In this document: positions 8,708 to 16,194 of the stretch, in pieces
How positions within the stretch are numbered: position 1 is the first letter of the stretch
How the letters are laid out: the number at the start of each line of letters is the position of its first letter
Assembly (NCBI GenBank): GCA_035606665.1
Contig: DATNEY010000062.1
Coordinates: 1-27,385 of the forward strand
Direction: 5' to 3'
DNA length: 27,385 nucleotides
From: DASUGC01 sp035606665
GTDB lineage: Bacteria; Acidobacteriota; Vicinamibacteria; Vicinamibacterales; SCN-69-37
Position numbers and translations under genes: made by a program
Notes under the pieces: model-generated
Told to the model about the DNA's origin: nothing
What the model saw: the letters and a program-made list of their open reading frames with translations, nothing else
Database searches by the model: none

Positions 8708-8905
8708 TTGGCGGAAGTGAAGATCCAGGAAGGCGAGTCCATCGAAAGTGCCCTCCGGCGTTTCAAGCGCAAGGTGCAGCAGGAGGACATCATCAAGGAC
8801 ATCAAGAAGCACTCCTTCTACCTGAAACCCGGCGATAAACGCCGCGCCAAGCAGGCCCTGGCCCGCAAGCGCTCTCGCAAGAAGCAGCGCAGGGACGTGG
8901 AATAA
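8708..8905 (+). CDS. rpsU: 30S ribosomal protein bS21
   Basis: Small basic protein of the 30S platform near the anti-Shine-Dalgarno end of 16S rRNA. From the TTG at 8708 the product is 65 residues, (M)AEVKIQEGESIESALRRFK, followed by the basic RAKQALARKRSRKKQRRD tail, which matches bS21 length and layout. GGAAGGGGG lies about 9-10 nt upstream of the TTG. The frame is open upstream to an ATG at 8645, but the added 21 residues are not part of the family, so the TTG is chosen. It stands alone, head-to-head with purD across a large palindrome. Confidence 0.9.
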   Translation: MAEVKIQEGESIESALRRFKRKVQQEDIIKDIKKHSFYLKPGDKRRAKQALARKRSRKKQRRDVE

Positions 8906-8966
8906 GAACGAGAACACGGAGGGGACGGAGGATACGGAGCGGAGGCGACGGACTTACGCGGAGGCC

Positions 8967-8996
8967 TTCACCGATCCCCGTCCTCACCTGTAGACT
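8967..8996 (+). promoter_or_regulatory. Possible sigma-70-type promoter for the STAS gene
   Basis: TTCACC (8967-8972) and TAGACT (8991-8996), separated by 18 nt, each match four of six consensus bases. They lie about 60 nt before the STAS start. Weak; pattern only. Just upstream (8914-8945) is a degenerate ACGGAGG-rich stretch. Confidence 0.3.
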
Positions 8997-9022
8997 AGGG
9001 CGCACATTTTTTGAACAGTTCC

Positions 9023-9039
9023 GGCCGTCTAAGACGGCC
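9023..9039 (+). promoter_or_regulatory. Perfect 7-bp hairpin in the STAS gene leader
   Basis: GGCCGTC-TAA-GACGGCC ends 16 nt before the STAS ATG and just ahead of its AGGAG ribosome-binding site (9045-9049). There is no T-tract after it, so it is more likely a leader structure or protein site than a terminator. Confidence 0.45.
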
Positions 9040-9055
9040 CTGACAGGAGCCGGGC

Positions 9056-9394
9056 ATGCAGATCGAGGAACGAGTCGTCAACAACGTGACGATTCTCGAC
9101 CTGAAGGGCAAGATCACACTGGGCGAGGGCGACGAAGCGCTCAAGGACAAGATCAACTCGCTGATTCAGCAGGACCGCAAGAAGATTCTGCTGAACCTCG
9201 CTGAAGTGCCGTACATCGACAGCGCGGGCCTTGGCGAAATCGTCCGCACCTATACGACCGTGAGCCGGCAGGGCGGCCAGCTCAAGCTGGTGTACCTGAC
9301 GAAGCGCATCACGGATCTGCTGTCCATCACCAAGCTCCTCACGGTCTTCGAGACGTTCGAGAACGAGCCCGACGCCCTGAAGAGCTACTCGTAA
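9056..9394 (+). CDS. STAS-domain anti-sigma factor antagonist
   Basis: The 112-residue single STAS domain (MQIEERVVNNVTILDLKGKI) matches SpoIIAA/RsbV-type antagonists. These bind an anti-sigma kinase when unphosphorylated and are switched off by phosphorylation of a conserved serine. That residue is Ser56 in YIDSAGLGEIV. AGGAG six nt before the ATG is a good ribosome-binding site. No anti-sigma kinase, phosphatase or sigma factor is encoded next to it, so its partner must be elsewhere. It precedes the polysaccharide cassette in the same direction, but a strong hairpin follows it (9405-9429), so co-expression is uncertain. Confidence 0.9.
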   Translation: MQIEERVVNNVTILDLKGKITLGEGDEALKDKINSLIQQDRKKILLNLAEVPYIDSAGLGEIVRTYTTVSRQGGQLKLVYLTKRITDLLSITKLLTVFETFENEPDALKSYS

Positions 9395-9404
9395 GAGGCC
9401 AACC

Positions 9405-9429
9405 GCCGGGACGCGCTCGTCCCGGCTTT
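9405..9429 (+). terminator. Likely intrinsic terminator or attenuator after the STAS gene
   Basis: A 9-bp perfect stem, GCCGGGACG and CGTCCCGGC around CGCT, is followed by only TTT. It lies between the STAS stop and the next start. The short T-tract makes it a weak terminator or a read-through attenuator. Confidence 0.55.
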
Positions 9430-9440
9430 GACACTTACTG

Positions 9441-10379
9441 GTGACCTCCACCAGCCCGGTCCCGTCAGCTCAGGCCGGCACAGTCACGGCACGCGGGTCC
9501 CTGGCGTCGCATCTGGTCAAAGCGATGCGGCCACGCCAGTGGACCAAGAATCTCTTCGTCTTCGCGGGCCTGATATTCGGCGACAAGCTGACGGATCCGC
9601 GCTCGGGCGCTATCGCGCTCGCGGCCTTCGGCGTGTTCTGCCTGCTCTCGAGCACGGTCTACCTGATTAACGACATCCGCGATCGAGAGGCCGACCAGCT
9701 GCACCCGGTGAAATCGAGACGCCCGATCGCTTCGGGCGCGCTGCCCGTCGGCATCGCGACCGTTGCGGCGGTCGCAATCGGCGCGGCCGCGCTGGGCGGC
9801 GCGTTCTTCATCGGCCGCGCATTCTTCGGGATTTCGGCGCTCTACCTGGCCCTGCTCGGCGCTTACTCGTTCTCGCTCAAGCACGTCGTGATCCTCGACG
9901 TGCTCACGCTCGCGAGCGGCTTCGTGCTGCGCGCTGCCGGCGGAGCCCTGGCGGTCCATGTAGCGTTCAGCCACTGGCTGCTTCTGTTGATGATGCTGGG
10001 TGCGTTGTTCCTGGCGTTGAGCAAGCGGCGGGCCGAGCTCGTTTCGCTGGCCGACGACGCCGGCACGCACCGGCCGAGCCTGGCCGAATACAGCCCGTAT
10101 CTGCTCGACCAGATGATCAGCGTCGTCACGGCCTCGACGCTGCTGGCCTACGCGTTCTACACGATCAACGAGGAAACGCGGGCGAAATTCGGCACCGACC
10201 TGCTGCTGTACACAGTGCCGTTTCCCCTCTACGGGATATTCCGATACCTTTATTTAGTCCACCGGAAGGACGGCGGCGGCAACCCGTCGGATACCCTCTG
10301 GGAAGACCGCCCGACACTCGTGTGCGTGGCTCTGTGGGGGGCGACCGTTATCGCCATCCTTTACGGACCCTGGCGCTAG
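9441..10379 (+). CDS. UbiA-family prenyltransferase, polyprenyl-phosphate phosphoribosyltransferase type
   Basis: Integral-membrane protein of 312 residues with about eight or nine hydrophobic segments. The N-terminal signature RPRQWTKNLFVFAGLIF and the Asp-rich motif NDIRDREADQLHPVKSRRP match the subgroup of decaprenyl-phosphate 5-phosphoribosyltransferase (mycobacterial Rv3806c) more closely than quinone UbiA. That enzyme moves phosphoribose from PRPP to a polyprenyl phosphate, giving a lipid-linked pentose donor. The second helical motif is less clear. The GTG start has no obvious Shine-Dalgarno and lies just after the hairpin at 9405. It heads a rightward run with DUF362, coiled-coil and four glycosyltransferase genes, suggesting a lipid-linked sugar supply for them. 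The exact substrate is inference. Confidence 0.87.
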   Translation: MTSTSPVPSAQAGTVTARGSLASHLVKAMRPRQWTKNLFVFAGLIFGDKLTDPRSGAIALAAFGVFCLLSSTVYLINDIRDREADQLHPVKSRRPIASGALPVGIATVAAVAIGAAALGGAFFIGRAFFGISALYLALLGAYSFSLKHVVILDVLTLASGFVLRAAGGALAVHVAFSHWLLLLMMLGALFLALSKRRAELVSLADDAGTHRPSLAEYSPYLLDQMISVVTASTLLAYAFYTINEETRAKFGTDLLLYTVPFPLYGIFRYLYLVHRKDGGGNPSDTLWEDRPTLVCVALWGATVIAILYGPWR

Positions 10380-10388
10380 AAACCAGAG

Positions 10389-11675
10389 ATGCCTGTGCAA
10401 CCTCGATCCAAAGTCGCGATCCTGCGCACTCAGCCTGCGACCGTACTTGCGGATTACCACGAGCTGATGAACCTGGCGGGTTACCAGGACGTGGTGGCGA
10501 AGGACGCCGACACGGCGCTCAAGGTCAATATCTCGTGGCACTTCTTCTACCCGGGGAGCTCGACGACCCCCTGGCAGCTCGAGGGCGTGATCCGCGGCAT
10601 GAAGCAGGACGGCTACTCGCCGGACCTCATTCACGCCTGCCACAACCGGACGGTCGTCATCGACGCGCACTTCGGCGAGAAGGAAAACAAGCAGATCAAC
10701 GTCGTCGAGGCGCACGGCCTGCGCAACATCCATCTGTACGAGGGCGACGAGCCCTGGATCAACATCAAGGATGCGGTCGGCGACCTCACCAAGAAGTTTC
10801 TCTGTCTGAACGAGGTCTACCCCGACGGGTTCATGATTCCCCGCCGGTTCATCGGCGAGAACATCATTCACCTGCCGACCGTGAAGACGCACATCTTCAC
10901 GACGACGACCGGCGCGATGAAGAATGCGTTCGGCGGGCTCCTCAACGAGCGCCGGCACTGGACCCACCCGGTCATCCACGAGACGCTCGTCGATCTCCTG
11001 ATGATCCAGAAGAAGATTCACCGCGGCGTGTTCGCGGTGATGGACGGCACCTTTGCCGGCGACGGCCCCGGGCCGCGCTGCATGGTGCCGTACGTGAAGA
11101 ACGTGATACTGGCGAGCGCCGACCAGGTCGCAATCGACGCGGTTGCGGCGAAGCTGATGGGCATGGATCCCATGTCGATCAAGTTCATCCGCACGGCGCA
11201 CGAACTCGGGCTCGGTTGCGGCGATCCGCGCGACATCGAGATCGTCGGCGACGTCGAAGCCGGACGCCAGAACTGGCACTTCGTCGGCCCGTTCAAGAAG
11301 ATGACGTTCGCGTCACGGATGCAGCACCAGATCTACTGGGGACCACTGAAGAAACCGATCGAGTGGTCGCTCAAGACGGTGCTTGCGCCGTGGTCGTACA
11401 TCGCCAGCGTCGTGTACCACGACAGCTTCTGGTACCCGGTGCTCGCGAAGACGAAGATGCACGACGTGCTCCAGAGCGCCTGGGGCCGGCTGTTCCGGCA
11501 CTGGGAAAACGTGAAGACGGATGGCAAGGGCTATCCGGTCATTCCCGAAGAGGGCGCGGAAATCAAACGAACAGGCCTGCGCGCGCTGTGGCGCTCGCTC
11601 GGCATTCTGGCGATGTGCGTCAAGGAAGCGCCGGAGTTCGCGAGCAAGCGCAGGCACAAGACGGGAACGACTTAA
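10389..11675 (+). CDS. DUF362 domain-containing protein
   Basis: A 428-residue soluble protein whose centre carries the DUF362 hallmark: ENIIHLPTVKTH, then TGAMKNAFGGLL (about residues 160-186), and later ASADQVAIDAVAAKLMGMDP. DUF362 members often have a ferredoxin-like 4Fe-4S region, but no Cys-rich cluster is visible here, so this one probably lacks it. Function is not established. Start MPVQPRSKVAILR lies 9 bp after the UbiA-family stop, so the two are most likely one transcript. Residues 330-428 form an extra C-terminal region (WYPVLAKTKMHDVLQSAWGR) I do not recognise. Biochemical role in the polysaccharide cassette is unknown. Confidence 0.85.
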   Translation: MPVQPRSKVAILRTQPATVLADYHELMNLAGYQDVVAKDADTALKVNISWHFFYPGSSTTPWQLEGVIRGMKQDGYSPDLIHACHNRTVVIDAHFGEKENKQINVVEAHGLRNIHLYEGDEPWINIKDAVGDLTKKFLCLNEVYPDGFMIPRRFIGENIIHLPTVKTHIFTTTTGAMKNAFGGLLNERRHWTHPVIHETLVDLLMIQKKIHRGVFAVMDGTFAGDGPGPRCMVPYVKNVILASADQVAIDAVAAKLMGMDPMSIKFIRTAHELGLGCGDPRDIEIVGDVEAGRQNWHFVGPFKKMTFASRMQHQIYWGPLKKPIEWSLKTVLAPWSYIASVVYHDSFWYPVLAKTKMHDVLQSAWGRLFRHWENVKTDGKGYPVIPEEGAEIKRTGLRALWRSLGILAMCVKEAPEFASKRRHKTGTT

Positions 11676-11680
11676 CAAGA

Positions 11681-11778
11681 GCGCGCCCAAGGGGCGCGCC
11701 CGCCGGAGCGGCGCGGGGCGATGGGGCCCCGCAAGCGACGGCGCAAGGGGTCTGGGGACGAAGTCCCCAGAGTAAAAA
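11681..11778 (+). repeat. Structured intergenic repeat, copy C, upstream of the coiled-coil gene
   Basis: Third copy of the element of 2033-2145 and 3445-3548, again in the sense of the downstream gene. It shows CCGC-CGGA-GCGG, a perfect 7-bp GCGGGGC/GCCCCGC stem around GATGGG, and CTGGGGAC-GAA-GTCCCCAG ending 10 nt before the ATG at 11779 (spacer AGAGTAAAAA). Its upstream end differs from A and B: it begins with an 8-bp hairpin GCGCGCCC-AAG-GGGCGCGC (11681-11699) just after the DUF362 stop. Confidence 0.8.
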
Positions 11779-12639
11779 ATGGACCTCAATGTCCGGTCTG
11801 ACTCGGTGAACGTCGAGCAGATCATGAAACAGATTCGGACGCGCATCAGGGAAAAGCGCGGCTCCGACTACACGCAGGCAGAGCTGCAGCAGCTCGCGAG
11901 CGCGAAGCTCGAACAGTTCGCGGATCCAAGCGGGCTCAGACACGACCTGCTGGAGCAGTTCCGCAAGCGCGGCGACGAGCCGTCCACGTATCACCGGCAC
12001 CGCGGCCTGCGGCGCGTGCTGCTGATGATCGCGCACCCGATTCTGAAGCGCGTTCAGAAGCAGGTGATGTCGGACCTGAACCTGTACTTCGAAATCATCC
12101 ACAACCTCGTCGTCGAAGTGACGCGGCTGGGGATCGAGGTCCAGAATCTGAAGATGCGCGTGGAGTCGCTGTCGAGCCGCGTGGACTTCGACGAGCGGCG
12201 CGCGAAATCGCTCGAAGGCGTCGTACAGTACAGGCCGAGGCCGGTGCCCGCGCCACCACCGCCGCCTTCGTCCAGTCCCTCACCGAGTTACGCCGCTCCG
12301 CAGGCCAGCTCTCAGAACGCTCAGCCACAGCCGTCCGCCCAGCCGTCCGCCCAGCCGTCCGGCCAGCCGGCGGGCGGCGGTCCAGGACCCAACCACGGAC
12401 AGCCCGGTCCGCGTCCTGACGGCGCACGCCGCCGCCGGCGCCGGCGCCGGCGGCGTCCGGGATCGACGCTCGCCGAGAGCCCGAATTCAGGTTCGCCGGG
12501 TGCTCCAGGTTCCACCGGTGCTTCAGGGCCGGCGAATGGCGCGGGCGCGGCTCAGGATTCCGGACCGGACGACGGCCCCGACGATTTCGAGGGGCCTGAC
12601 GACGGCGGCGACGGAGAAAACGGAGCCCCGGGTCAGTGA
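11779..12639 (+). CDS. Coiled-coil protein with Pro/Ser/Gly-rich, Arg10-containing disordered tail
   Basis: No family I can name with confidence. The 286 residues fall in three parts. Residues 1-70 are a charged helical N-domain (VEQIMKQIRTRIREKRGSDY) like those preceding glycosyltransferase or methyltransferase domains in O-antigen clusters. Residues 75-150 are a helix and coiled coil (LNLYFEIIHNLVVEVTRLGI, then NLKMRVESLSSRV). The rest is low complexity: Pro-rich, QPSAQPSA repeats, ten consecutive arginines, then a Gly/Ser/Asp-rich acidic end. There is no transmembrane segment or signal. Its stop overlaps the next GT start (GTGA). A scaffold or assembly role for the glycosyltransferases is inference. 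Confidence 0.8.
   Translation: MDLNVRSDSVNVEQIMKQIRTRIREKRGSDYTQAELQQLASAKLEQFADPSGLRHDLLEQFRKRGDEPSTYHRHRGLRRVLLMIAHPILKRVQKQVMSDLNLYFEIIHNLVVEVTRLGIEVQNLKMRVESLSSRVDFDERRAKSLEGVVQYRPRPVPAPPPPPSSSPSPSYAAPQASSQNAQPQPSAQPSAQPSGQPAGGGPGPNHGQPGPRPDGARRRRRRRRRRPGSTLAESPNSGSPGAPGSTGASGPANGAGAAQDSGPDDGPDDFEGPDDGGDGENGAPGQ
12328..12375 (+). repeat. 12-bp tandem repeat inside the coiled-coil gene
   Basis: Three units of CAGCCGTCCGCC (third ends GGC) and a degenerate fourth, in frame, encode QPSA-QPSA-QPSG-QPAG. The unit length is a multiple of three, so slippage would change tail length without breaking the frame. Confidence 0.85.
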
Positions 12640-13910
12640 AACTCGCGGTTGTTGTTCAGCGCTACGGCGCGGACATCAGCGGCGGCGCCGAACTCCACGC
12701 GCGGTACATCGCAGAACGGCTCGCGAAGCACGCCGACGTCGAAGTCCTGACGACGCGAGCGACCGACTACATCACGTGGAAGAACGAGCTCCCCGCAGGG
12801 GAGGAGCGCGTCAACGGGGTCCTCGTACGACGCTTCCCCGTCTCCCGTTCCCGAAACAAGATCGACTTCGGACACCGGTCGCGCTGGGTGTTCGAACATC
12901 AGCACTCGATCGCGGAAGAACTGCGGTGGATGAACAGTCAGGGCCCGACGAGCCCGGCGCTCATCCGCCATATCCGGCGCGTGCAGGCGGATTTCGACTT
13001 CTTCCTATTCTTCAGCTTCCGGTACTACCACGCGTACCACGGCCCGCGTGCCGTGCCCGACAAGGCGATCCTCGTGCCGACCGCCGAACGCGACGCCGTA
13101 CTGGGCCTCGGCATCTTCAGCCCGGTGTTCCGTGGCGTCCGCGCCATCATGTACAACTCGCACGAAGAGCGCGGCCTGATCGATTCCATCAGCAAGCGGC
13201 GCGGACCGGGCGTGGTCGTCGGTGTTGGATCGAACGTGCCAGACAGGCCGCAGCCGGGACGCTTCAAGAAGAAGTACAACGTGCACCGGCCATTCGCGAT
13301 TTACGTCGGCCGCATCGACGTAAACAAGGGCTGCGGGGAGATGTTCGACTTCTTCCAGCAGTACGCCGCCAGGACGCCGCGCGGCATGGACCTGATTCTC
13401 ATCGGGTCCAAACACCTCGAGGTTCCCGCTGCTCCGCGCATCAAGCACCTCGGCTTCGTGCCGGAGGAAGACAAGTTCGACGCCATCGCTGCGGCCGATC
13501 TCCTCATCATGCCGTCACCGTACGAGAGCCTCTCCATGGTGACGCTCGAAGCGTGGGCAATGGGACGGCCGGTGCTGGCCAACGCCAAGTGCGACGTGCT
13601 GAAGGGCCAGTGCCTGCGCAGCAACGCGGGCCTCTTCTACGAGAACGTCGATGAATTCTGCGAGGGGCTCTTCACGCTCGAATCGACCGGTCCGGCCGGC
13701 CTGGTGCTCGGCCGCCACGGGCGGGAGTACTTCCGCCGCAACTACGCGTGGCCGGTCATCGAGCGCAAGTACCTCGACGTCTTCGATCGATTGAAGCGCG
13801 ACCCGGCGGCACCTGGGATGGATCCGCTGCCCGGCTGGCTCGCGCGCCGGCGCCGTTCGCAGCCGCCGGCCAACGACGTGCTCGCACGGACGCCCGGGTC
13901 GTTCTCATGA
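12636..13910 (+). CDS. GT4-like glycosyltransferase, copy A
   Basis: GT-B-fold glycosyltransferase of 424 residues. The N-terminal acceptor domain starts VVVQRYGADISGGAELHARY, with the GG of the nucleotide-sugar cleft. The C-terminal domain has YVGRIDVNKGCGEMFDFF and the retaining EX7E motif at Glu297 and Glu305 (PSPYESLSMVTLEAWAMG). It begins at GTG overlapping the previous stop. It is clearly paralogous to the gene at 16191 (shared QRYGA-I-GG, IAERLA, TT-A-DY-TW, and a distinctive extra element NKGCGEMFDFF or GKGCEELLEYF). A short basic tail (RRRRSQPPAND) follows the domain. Sugar and acceptor unknown. Confidence 0.9.
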   Translation: MKLAVVVQRYGADISGGAELHARYIAERLAKHADVEVLTTRATDYITWKNELPAGEERVNGVLVRRFPVSRSRNKIDFGHRSRWVFEHQHSIAEELRWMNSQGPTSPALIRHIRRVQADFDFFLFFSFRYYHAYHGPRAVPDKAILVPTAERDAVLGLGIFSPVFRGVRAIMYNSHEERGLIDSISKRRGPGVVVGVGSNVPDRPQPGRFKKKYNVHRPFAIYVGRIDVNKGCGEMFDFFQQYAARTPRGMDLILIGSKHLEVPAAPRIKHLGFVPEEDKFDAIAAADLLIMPSPYESLSMVTLEAWAMGRPVLANAKCDVLKGQCLRSNAGLFYENVDEFCEGLFTLESTGPAGLVLGRHGREYFRRNYAWPVIERKYLDVFDRLKRDPAAPGMDPLPGWLARRRRSQPPANDVLARTPGSFS

Positions 13911-15130
13911 AACCGGGCGTCCATCAGGTCCTCGCGTCGCTCGGCTACGGCGACGCCATCGGCAACGAGGTCCTCGGCATCCAGCGCGCGCTAGCCGCCG
14001 CCGGCTACGCGTCCGACATCATCGTCGAATCGTCGGACCCGCGGCTTCAGCACCTCACGGTGGACTATCGCGACGCGGCCGGCGATCTTGGCGAAGACGA
14101 TCTGCTGATCCACCACTTCTCGATCGGTTCGCGGGCATCGCGAACCGCCTTCGCGCTGCCCTGCCGGATGATGCTCGTGTACCACAACATCACGCCGCCG
14201 GAGTATTTCCTCGGCGTTCATCCATGGCTGGCGCGGCAGTGTTTTCACGGGGGCAGAGAGCTGCTGGCGTACAGGAATCGCGTCGAGATTGCGGCGGGGG
14301 CGTCGCCGTTCAACAAACGCGAGCTCGACGCGCTCGGCTTTCCCGTCACCGCCGTGCTTCCGGTCGTTCCCGACTTTTCGCATCTCGCCGGCGCGCCGGA
14401 CGGCCGCGTCTACGACGCCTATGACGACGAGCGGGCAAATGTGCTGTTCGTGGGCCGGCTGATTCCGAACAAACGGCCCGATCAGATCATCCGTGCATTT
14501 CACGCGTACCAGCGCCTTTTCAACCCCGACGCAAGACTGATCCTCGCGGGGTCGTACGCGCAGTTTGAGGGCTACCTCGCCCAGTTGCACGCGCTCATCG
14601 CGGCTCTGGGCGTGCGCGACGTTCACATCCTGGGGCAAGTCACGAACGAGGAGCTGACCGCGCTCTACGACGTGGCGGACCTGTTCCTGTGCGCGAGCGA
14701 GCACGAGGGCTTCTGTGTGCCGCTGGTCGAGGCGTTCTACAAGCGCGTTCCCGTCCTCGCCTATGCGTCCACGGCGGTGCCCGAGACGATGGATGGCGGC
14801 GGTCTGCTGTTCGAAACGCGCGATCCGATGGACATCGCATCGCTGATGGAGGCCGTCATCAGCGACGAGATCCTGGAGTCGCGGGTGCTCGCGGCGCAGG
14901 ATGCGGCGCTCGATCGAATGCGCTCACGGGATTTCTCGGCGACCCTCCTCGATCTCGTCCGGCGGTCGCTCGCGAATCCGCGCCGGGGAACGGCATCGGT
15001 TGCCGCGGACTTCTGGGCTCAATACAAGCTCGCGGAAGAGCTGGACGCGATTCGCGACAGCCGTCCGTCCGCGTTTCATGCGTTGCCGGCCGAACAGCGC
15101 CGCGTCGCCGACGTGGGGTCCCGCGCATGA
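13907..15130 (+). CDS. GT4-like glycosyltransferase, copy B
   Basis: The 407-residue GT-B enzyme starts at the ATG overlapping the previous stop (ATGA), MKPGVHQVLASLGYGDAIGN. Open frame further upstream is only overlap with copy A. The motif LLIHHFSIGS, the loop MLVYHNITPPEYF, the donor-site FVGRLIPNKRPDQIIRAF and the EX7E pair Glu267/Glu275 in SEHEGFCVPLVEAF are seen. It is most similar to the next gene (GYGDAIGNE versus HYGDAIGDH; VYHNITP and SEHEGFCVPLVEA shared), implying tandem duplication. The VYHNITP signature occurs in mannosyl/rhamnosyl-type GT4 enzymes of O-antigen clusters. The specificity is not known. Confidence 0.9.
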   Translation: MKPGVHQVLASLGYGDAIGNEVLGIQRALAAAGYASDIIVESSDPRLQHLTVDYRDAAGDLGEDDLLIHHFSIGSRASRTAFALPCRMMLVYHNITPPEYFLGVHPWLARQCFHGGRELLAYRNRVEIAAGASPFNKRELDALGFPVTAVLPVVPDFSHLAGAPDGRVYDAYDDERANVLFVGRLIPNKRPDQIIRAFHAYQRLFNPDARLILAGSYAQFEGYLAQLHALIAALGVRDVHILGQVTNEELTALYDVADLFLCASEHEGFCVPLVEAFYKRVPVLAYASTAVPETMDGGGLLFETRDPMDIASLMEAVISDEILESRVLAAQDAALDRMRSRDFSATLLDLVRRSLANPRRGTASVAADFWAQYKLAEELDAIRDSRPSAFHALPAEQRRVADVGSRA

Positions 15131-16194
15131 TCGTCAATCAGTGGGTGCCGTCGGCGCACTACGGCGACGCCATCGGCGATCACATCCGCGCGACCAGGGA
15201 CGTCCTGCGCGGCTGGGGACATCAATCCGACGTCTTTGCCGCCGAGATTGACGACGAGCTGGAGGACGAAATCCGGCCGTGGACGGATCGGGATGCGGGC
15301 GCGGGCGACGTCACGCTGCTGCACTTCGCGGGCGCATCGCCAATGACATCCGCGTTCCCGCGCGTGCGGGGCCGGCGCGTGCTCGTGTACCACAACATCA
15401 CGCCCGCACGGTTCTTCGCCGACTACGAGCCCGGTCTCGCCCGCGGCTGTGCCGAGGGACGGAAGGAGTTAGCGACACTCTCTGGCTCCGTCGACCTGGC
15501 GATCGGTGACTCGGAGTTCAACCGCCGCGAGCTCGAGTCCGTCGGGTTCCGATCGACGGCGGTCGTCCCGATCCTCGTCAATACGGACCGTCTGCTGACA
15601 GCGCCGCGCCTGCCCGCGCTCGAGTCGCAGCTCCAGGACGGCCTCACCAACATCCTCTTCGTCGGGCGTATCGCGCCGAACAAGAAGATCGAGGATCACA
15701 TCCGTCTTGCCGAGCACTACAAGCGCTACGTCGATGCGTACTACCGCTTCATCTTCGTGGGCCGGCAGGACGCGTCGCCGCGCTACTACACGGCGATCCG
15801 GGCACTCGTTGCAGAGTACCGCATGCTGCCCGAGCGATTCCTGTTCCCCGGCCAGGTGTCGGAGGCCGAGCTGGCCGCCTACTATCGCAACGCGCACGCC
15901 TACGTCTCGCTGAGCGAGCACGAGGGCTTCTGCGTGCCGCTCGTCGAAGCCATGACGATGGACGTGCCCGTGCTCGCGTACGACGCGGGCGCCGTGGGCG
16001 AGACGATGGGCGGCGCGGGCATCACGTTCTCACCGAAGGATCTCGAACAGGCGGCCGAATGGCTCGGCGCGCTGATTTACGACCATCCCCTGCGGGAATC
16101 CGTGGTCGCCGGACAACGGCGGCGGGTCCCCGCGTTCGAACGAACCGCCGTCGAGCCCCGGCTCCGGCATATGCTGGAGACCGTTACACAGTGA
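15127..16194 (+). CDS. GT4-like glycosyltransferase, copy B'
   Basis: Paralogue of the preceding gene, 355 residues from MIVNQWVPSAHYGDAIGDH, with ATG overlapping its stop. It keeps LLHFAGASPMT, VLVYHNITPARFF, the donor loop FVGRIAPNKKIEDHIRLAEH and EX7E at Glu266/Glu274 (SEHEGFCVPLVEAM). It lacks the roughly 40-residue C-terminal extension of copy B. It is coupled to the next gene by a GTGA overlap. Retaining transfer to a lipid-linked glycan is the expected activity; donor and acceptor are unknown. Confidence 0.9.
   Translation: MIVNQWVPSAHYGDAIGDHIRATRDVLRGWGHQSDVFAAEIDDELEDEIRPWTDRDAGAGDVTLLHFAGASPMTSAFPRVRGRRVLVYHNITPARFFADYEPGLARGCAEGRKELATLSGSVDLAIGDSEFNRRELESVGFRSTAVVPILVNTDRLLTAPRLPALESQLQDGLTNILFVGRIAPNKKIEDHIRLAEHYKRYVDAYYRFIFVGRQDASPRYYTAIRALVAEYRMLPERFLFPGQVSEAELAAYYRNAHAYVSLSEHEGFCVPLVEAMTMDVPVLAYDAGAVGETMGGAGITFSPKDLEQAAEWLGALIYDHPLRESVVAGQRRRVPAFERTAVEPRLRHMLETVTQ

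Noticed and set aside
8564..8917. 118-codon upstream extension of purD
   Set aside because: It runs through the palindrome and over rpsU in antisense; GAR synthetase homology begins at the GTG at 8563.
9023..9039. Hairpin before the STAS gene as an intrinsic terminator
   Set aside because: No T-tract follows and it lies directly before a ribosome-binding site.
14689..15126. 146-codon upstream extension of the third glycosyltransferase
   Set aside because: It lies wholly within the second glycosyltransferase; the paralogue-like N-terminus starts at the ATG at 15127.
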